NCBI GenBank assembly: GCA_900208305.1 | Contig: OAPG01000009.1 | Location: 372,001 to 436,000 of the forward strand | DNA: 64,000 nt | Source: Melanopsichium pennsylvanicum | Taxonomy: Eukaryota; Basidiomycota; Ustilaginomycetes; Ustilaginales | Direction of reading: 5' to 3' | Shown here: piece after piece, positions 60,920 to 64,000 of the stretch | Position numbering within the stretch: position 1 is the stretch's first letter | Layout of the letters: every line of letters begins with the position of its first letter | The notes under the pieces: generated by a model | Databases searched by the model: none | Seen by the model: only the letters and a program-made list of their open reading frames with translations | Told to the model about the DNA's origin: nothing | Made by a program: the position numbers and the translations under genes

Positions 60920-63841
60920 ATGTCTCTTCAGCTCCCCCGTATCCTGGTCGTGGATCACTTTGATTCGTATACCCTCAACCTCCTCTCCCTCTTGCACCCC
61001 ACCGACACGCCTCAGTGCGAGCACCCGTACAAGTTTCATGACGAGCTCACCCGAAGAATTGCGGAGCGCGTCATCGTTCTTCCGCACACCCACCCGCTCC
61101 TCGCTCATGCCGCCTTCCACGAGCTCGTTCGGCCTCACATCGACGCCATCATCCTATCACCCGGTCCTGGCAGCCCCGACAAGGCTGCTGACTTTGCGGC
61201 AGCAGAGACCTTGCTCAAAGATGAAAAGCTCAATCTCCCTGTCTTTGGTGTCTGCCTCGGCCATCAAGGTCTCGCAGTAGCATTCGGCGGCCAAATCACG
61301 CGTGCCATCAGCGTTCGGCATGGCCTTCAGAGCAAGCTCAAGATCTTGCCGCCTTATTGCGAACCAGATGCGTCGCCAAGAGTCTCTACCATCCTCCAAG
61401 GCGTTTCTCAAGATGCACTAGTGGTCCGTTACAATAGTTTGGTCGTAGATCCAGATACCCTGCCAGATTGTCTCCAAGTCACCGCATGGAGCTATGACCA
61501 AGTCTCGACGGCTCCACCTCCCAGACCTGGCAAAACCAAGCAGCAGTCTTCATCCGTTCCCATCAGAGTATCAAATGGGCTGTCTCCGCCGTCCAAGCAT
61601 CGCGATCTTACCTCTTTCAGTCGCTCACCCTCCACTGTGCCTATCTCGTCCCGCAACAGCTCCGAGCTCGGCGACATAGTCTTGTCCGAGGCGACCAGCG
61701 TTGGAGACGTTACAGAGACCGAAGGTGTCCTTGCATCTGACTCGACCTCATCACCCGCCATCATGGCCCTGCAACACAAGATCCTACCTTTCCACGGCGT
61801 GCAATTTCACCCCGAAAGCATCGAGTCTACTTGGGGACACACCATCATGGCCAACTTTCTCCACATTGTGCGACAGTACTGGGAGCAGGCCACATTCGAC
61901 CAAAATTCTGAGGTGGCGTCTGATGCTCGGGCCAGAGTCGAGGCTTGGGATGCTGCTGATCTTACACTCCCGCCTCATCTCACGCTCGCTGGCGAGCGAT
62001 GCCTGGCAAGTGACGTCAGACTGAGCGCCCAACCTGCGCCACCTAGCAACTTCACCGCCGACCAACCTGCATTTACTCTCCTCACCCGCCGTTCCGTCAG
62101 TCTCGCCTCAGACTCTATCCCGGACATGGTCCGCATCTTTGACCAGCTCTTTCGCAGCGCCAGTCCCGCCGGAGCTGTCTGGTTTGACAGCGCAAGGTAC
62201 AAAGATCCGCACAGCCGCTACTCATTCATGGCCGTACCGTCCTTTGTCTTGTCGTACAAGGATGGAAGTGACAGCGTCATTGTTTCGGGAGACGAGTCCA
62301 ACACTTCGGAGATCTCGTTGCTCAGTTCGGAGAGGACTACACTGTGGACCTTTATGAACCAGTTGCAGTCACAATTGCAGTCTTCTACCGATCTCTCGTG
62401 TGGAAATTGCACACTTGATGAAGATCAGCAAACCAGCATCTTCCGAACTGGCTTCACAGGTTACTGGGGCTACGAGATGAAAAACGAAAGCTTGCAGCTC
62501 GAGACTCCTGCCCCTGTTGGGAACGGCACCAATGCTTTCGATGCAGAGTTCCTTTACTGCCCTCTCGTGCTTGCCTTCGACCACCATCAATGTCAGTGGA
62601 TCACTTTCGCCCTTGCAGACAACCCGTCGACCGTCTCGTCGTTGTCTGGTCGCTTGGGTGAGGTGAATGACGCTCTGCAGGATCTGCAAGGAAAGGGCAA
62701 GTCATGGTCGCGCTGGTCTCTCAGCAAGGCAAATGCTGAAGCATGGATGGAGAAAATTCTTCGCGATGTCGTCGCGCACTCCAACAAAGGTGCGAGCACA
62801 GGCACTGCCGATGCAGCGGCCTTCCGAACTGCGATGCCTACGCTTCGACCTCGTATGCTGGCGGAAGACTACATGGATCAGATCGAGTCGGCTAGGGAGC
62901 TCATCGCTGCTGGCGAGAGTTATGAACTTTGCATGACTACTCAGTTCCAAGGTCGCCTTCCACCGCTTTCATCTCTCCCCGAAGCCGTCGATACTGACCA
63001 CTTTGACCTCTACTGCAAACTTCGCGCTCGTAACCCAGCTCCTTACTCTGCGTATATCAAGCTTCCTTCTTTTGCCACTAGCTTTGACGATATAGACGCT
63101 CGTAAGCGCGGACGTGCGATCCTCAGCACGAGCCCGGAACGTTTCATGCGCATCACGTCGGATGGTCAAGTAGAGATGAAGCCCATCAAAGGTACGCTTG
63201 CTCGTGCTGGCTTTGGTCCTGGTGAGCAAAGCATGCGAGCCGATGGTGGTGGCTGTACACCGGATGAGGAGCTGGTCAAGCGAAACTGGCGAGAAACAGA
63301 GGATGAGGCGCGTCGAGCCAAGCTTTCTGCTGACATCAAGGAACGTGCCGAAAACTTGATGATCGTTGACCTCATCCGAGCCGATCTGTTTTCGTTCTGC
63401 ACTTCCGATAGTGTCGCTGTGCCCAAGCTCATGCAGGTGGAAACGTACGAAACTGTGCATCAGTTGGTCACTACCGTGACTGGTCAACTCAAAGCTTCGG
63501 TTGGAACGACCGAGGCTATTCGTAGGTGTTTCCCACCAGGAAGTATGACAGGAGCTCCAAAGCGAAGAAGTGTTCAGTTGCTTGAACGATTGGAGTTGAA
63601 CCTTGCTGATGCTGAGAGGGATGACGGATTGAGGGCAAGGAGAGGGATTTATTCGGGTGCGCTTGGTTGGTTGGGCTGTGATGGCGCCGCCGACTTTTCC
63701 GTTGTGATCAGAACGTTGATTGCTGATGGTGATGATGTTTCCATTGGTGCGGGTGGCGCAATTACCTACCTTTCCGACGCTGAAAAGGAATGGCAGGAAG
63801 TGCTGGATAAGGTCTCTGCATTAGCTAGTATTGACGTCTAA
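60920..63841 (+). CDS. ABZ1: Para-aminobenzoate synthase, bifunctional (PabA-PabB fusion)
   Basis: The single exon encodes 973 residues. It makes 4-amino-4-deoxychorismate from chorismate and glutamine, the folate branch step. The N-terminal glutamine amidotransferase has ILVVDHFDSYTLNL, nucleophile Cys 112 in GVCLGHQG, and the His 297/Glu 299 pair in FHPES. The C-terminal chorismate-binding part (about 630-970) has STSPERF, then PIKGT with Lys 757. Lysine there marks aminodeoxychorismate synthases, whereas anthranilate synthases have PIAGT. Next come ENLMIVDLIR, GSMTGAPKRRS and GAGGAITYLSD. Between Cys 112 and the His/Glu pair lies an extra Ser/Pro-rich insertion (about residues 195-280) that makes the amidotransferase unusually long. 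Yeast Abz1 has 787 residues. Confidence 0.96.
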   Translation: MSLQLPRILVVDHFDSYTLNLLSLLHPTDTPQCEHPYKFHDELTRRIAERVIVLPHTHPLLAHAAFHELVRPHIDAIILSPGPGSPDKAADFAAAETLLKDEKLNLPVFGVCLGHQGLAVAFGGQITRAISVRHGLQSKLKILPPYCEPDASPRVSTILQGVSQDALVVRYNSLVVDPDTLPDCLQVTAWSYDQVSTAPPPRPGKTKQQSSSVPIRVSNGLSPPSKHRDLTSFSRSPSTVPISSRNSSELGDIVLSEATSVGDVTETEGVLASDSTSSPAIMALQHKILPFHGVQFHPESIESTWGHTIMANFLHIVRQYWEQATFDQNSEVASDARARVEAWDAADLTLPPHLTLAGERCLASDVRLSAQPAPPSNFTADQPAFTLLTRRSVSLASDSIPDMVRIFDQLFRSASPAGAVWFDSARYKDPHSRYSFMAVPSFVLSYKDGSDSVIVSGDESNTSEISLLSSERTTLWTFMNQLQSQLQSSTDLSCGNCTLDEDQQTSIFRTGFTGYWGYEMKNESLQLETPAPVGNGTNAFDAEFLYCPLVLAFDHHQCQWITFALADNPSTVSSLSGRLGEVNDALQDLQGKGKSWSRWSLSKANAEAWMEKILRDVVAHSNKGASTGTADAAAFRTAMPTLRPRMLAEDYMDQIESARELIAAGESYELCMTTQFQGRLPPLSSLPEAVDTDHFDLYCKLRARNPAPYSAYIKLPSFATSFDDIDARKRGRAILSTSPERFMRITSDGQVEMKPIKGTLARAGFGPGEQSMRADGGGCTPDEELVKRNWRETEDEARRAKLSADIKERAENLMIVDLIRADLFSFCTSDSVAVPKLMQVETYETVHQLVTTVTGQLKASVGTTEAIRRCFPPGSMTGAPKRRSVQLLERLELNLADAERDDGLRARRGIYSGALGWLGCDGAADFSVVIRTLIADGDDVSIGAGGAITYLSDAEKEWQEVLDKVSALASIDV

Positions 63842-64000
63842 TGCCACCAATTTCATCCCCCTCACTTCGCTTGGTCATTCTCATAAAAATAAAAATAAAA
63901 ACAGTGGTTCTGAACAGATCTCGGATCATCCCTTAACATTCCACTAATCAAAATTTTCTATTTACATATACCATACATTCAACGTCAAAAGTATTCTCGA
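63842..64000. other. ABZ1 3' region at the window edge
   Basis: These 159 AT-rich bases after the ABZ1 stop include AATAAAAATAAAAACA-like 3' processing words. Nothing else is seen. Confidence 0.4.

Overview
This window is nuclear DNA of a basidiomycete fungus. It most resembles a smut (Ustilaginaceae: Ustilago, Sporisorium or Pseudozyma type), inferred from the mix of families, the many very long intron-free reading frames, the few short GT..AG introns, the Ser/Ala/Gly-rich low-complexity insertions and the moderate GC content. I cannot name the species from sequence alone. No transposon, CRISPR array, rRNA or virus-like sequence was seen.

Layout, left to right: ARP6 (-, runs off the left edge); COX19 (+, 3 exons); alanine aminotransferase (-); an unrecognised acidic protein (-); a SMYD-type MYND/SET protein (+); the cohesin regulator PDS5 (+); a 2131-residue PHD/SET protein of the Set3 family (-); the spliceosomal helicase BRR2 (+); a Faa-type long-chain acyl-CoA synthetase (-, 3 exons); the MRG/chromodomain protein EAF3 (+); an 8-exon KAR5 nuclear-fusion gene (-), which single-ORF methods would miss; a Cdc3-type septin (-, 3 exons); S-adenosylhomocysteinase (+, 2 exons); aminopeptidase P (+); a tRNA-Arg(UCG) with an intron (+); a Zn2Cys6 transcription factor (-, 2 exons); a possible small spliced gene (-, weak); a large putative mitochondrial protein (-); and bifunctional PABA synthase ABZ1 (+).

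Functionally this is ordinary housekeeping sequence, with a conspicuous local density of chromatin genes between 1 and 40 kb (ARP6 of SWR1, a SMYD protein, PDS5, SET3, EAF3). S-adenosylhomocysteinase, which supports all methylation, lies nearby. Several neighbours are divergent pairs sharing one spacer: ARP6/COX19, the acidic protein/SMYD, SET3/BRR2, FAA/EAF3, septin/SAH1 and the mitochondrial protein/ABZ1. These spacers carry most of the non-coding structure: short tandem arrays, an array of 16-bp units each holding a dyad, homopolymer tracts, and a recurring TACTGTAAATT-like palindromic word.

The observations most worth following are the reconstructed KAR5 gene, the dyad array at 9.85 kb, the dual in-frame starts of the aminotransferase and aminopeptidase P, the Gly/Ser tail on COX19, and the composition shift inside BRR2.
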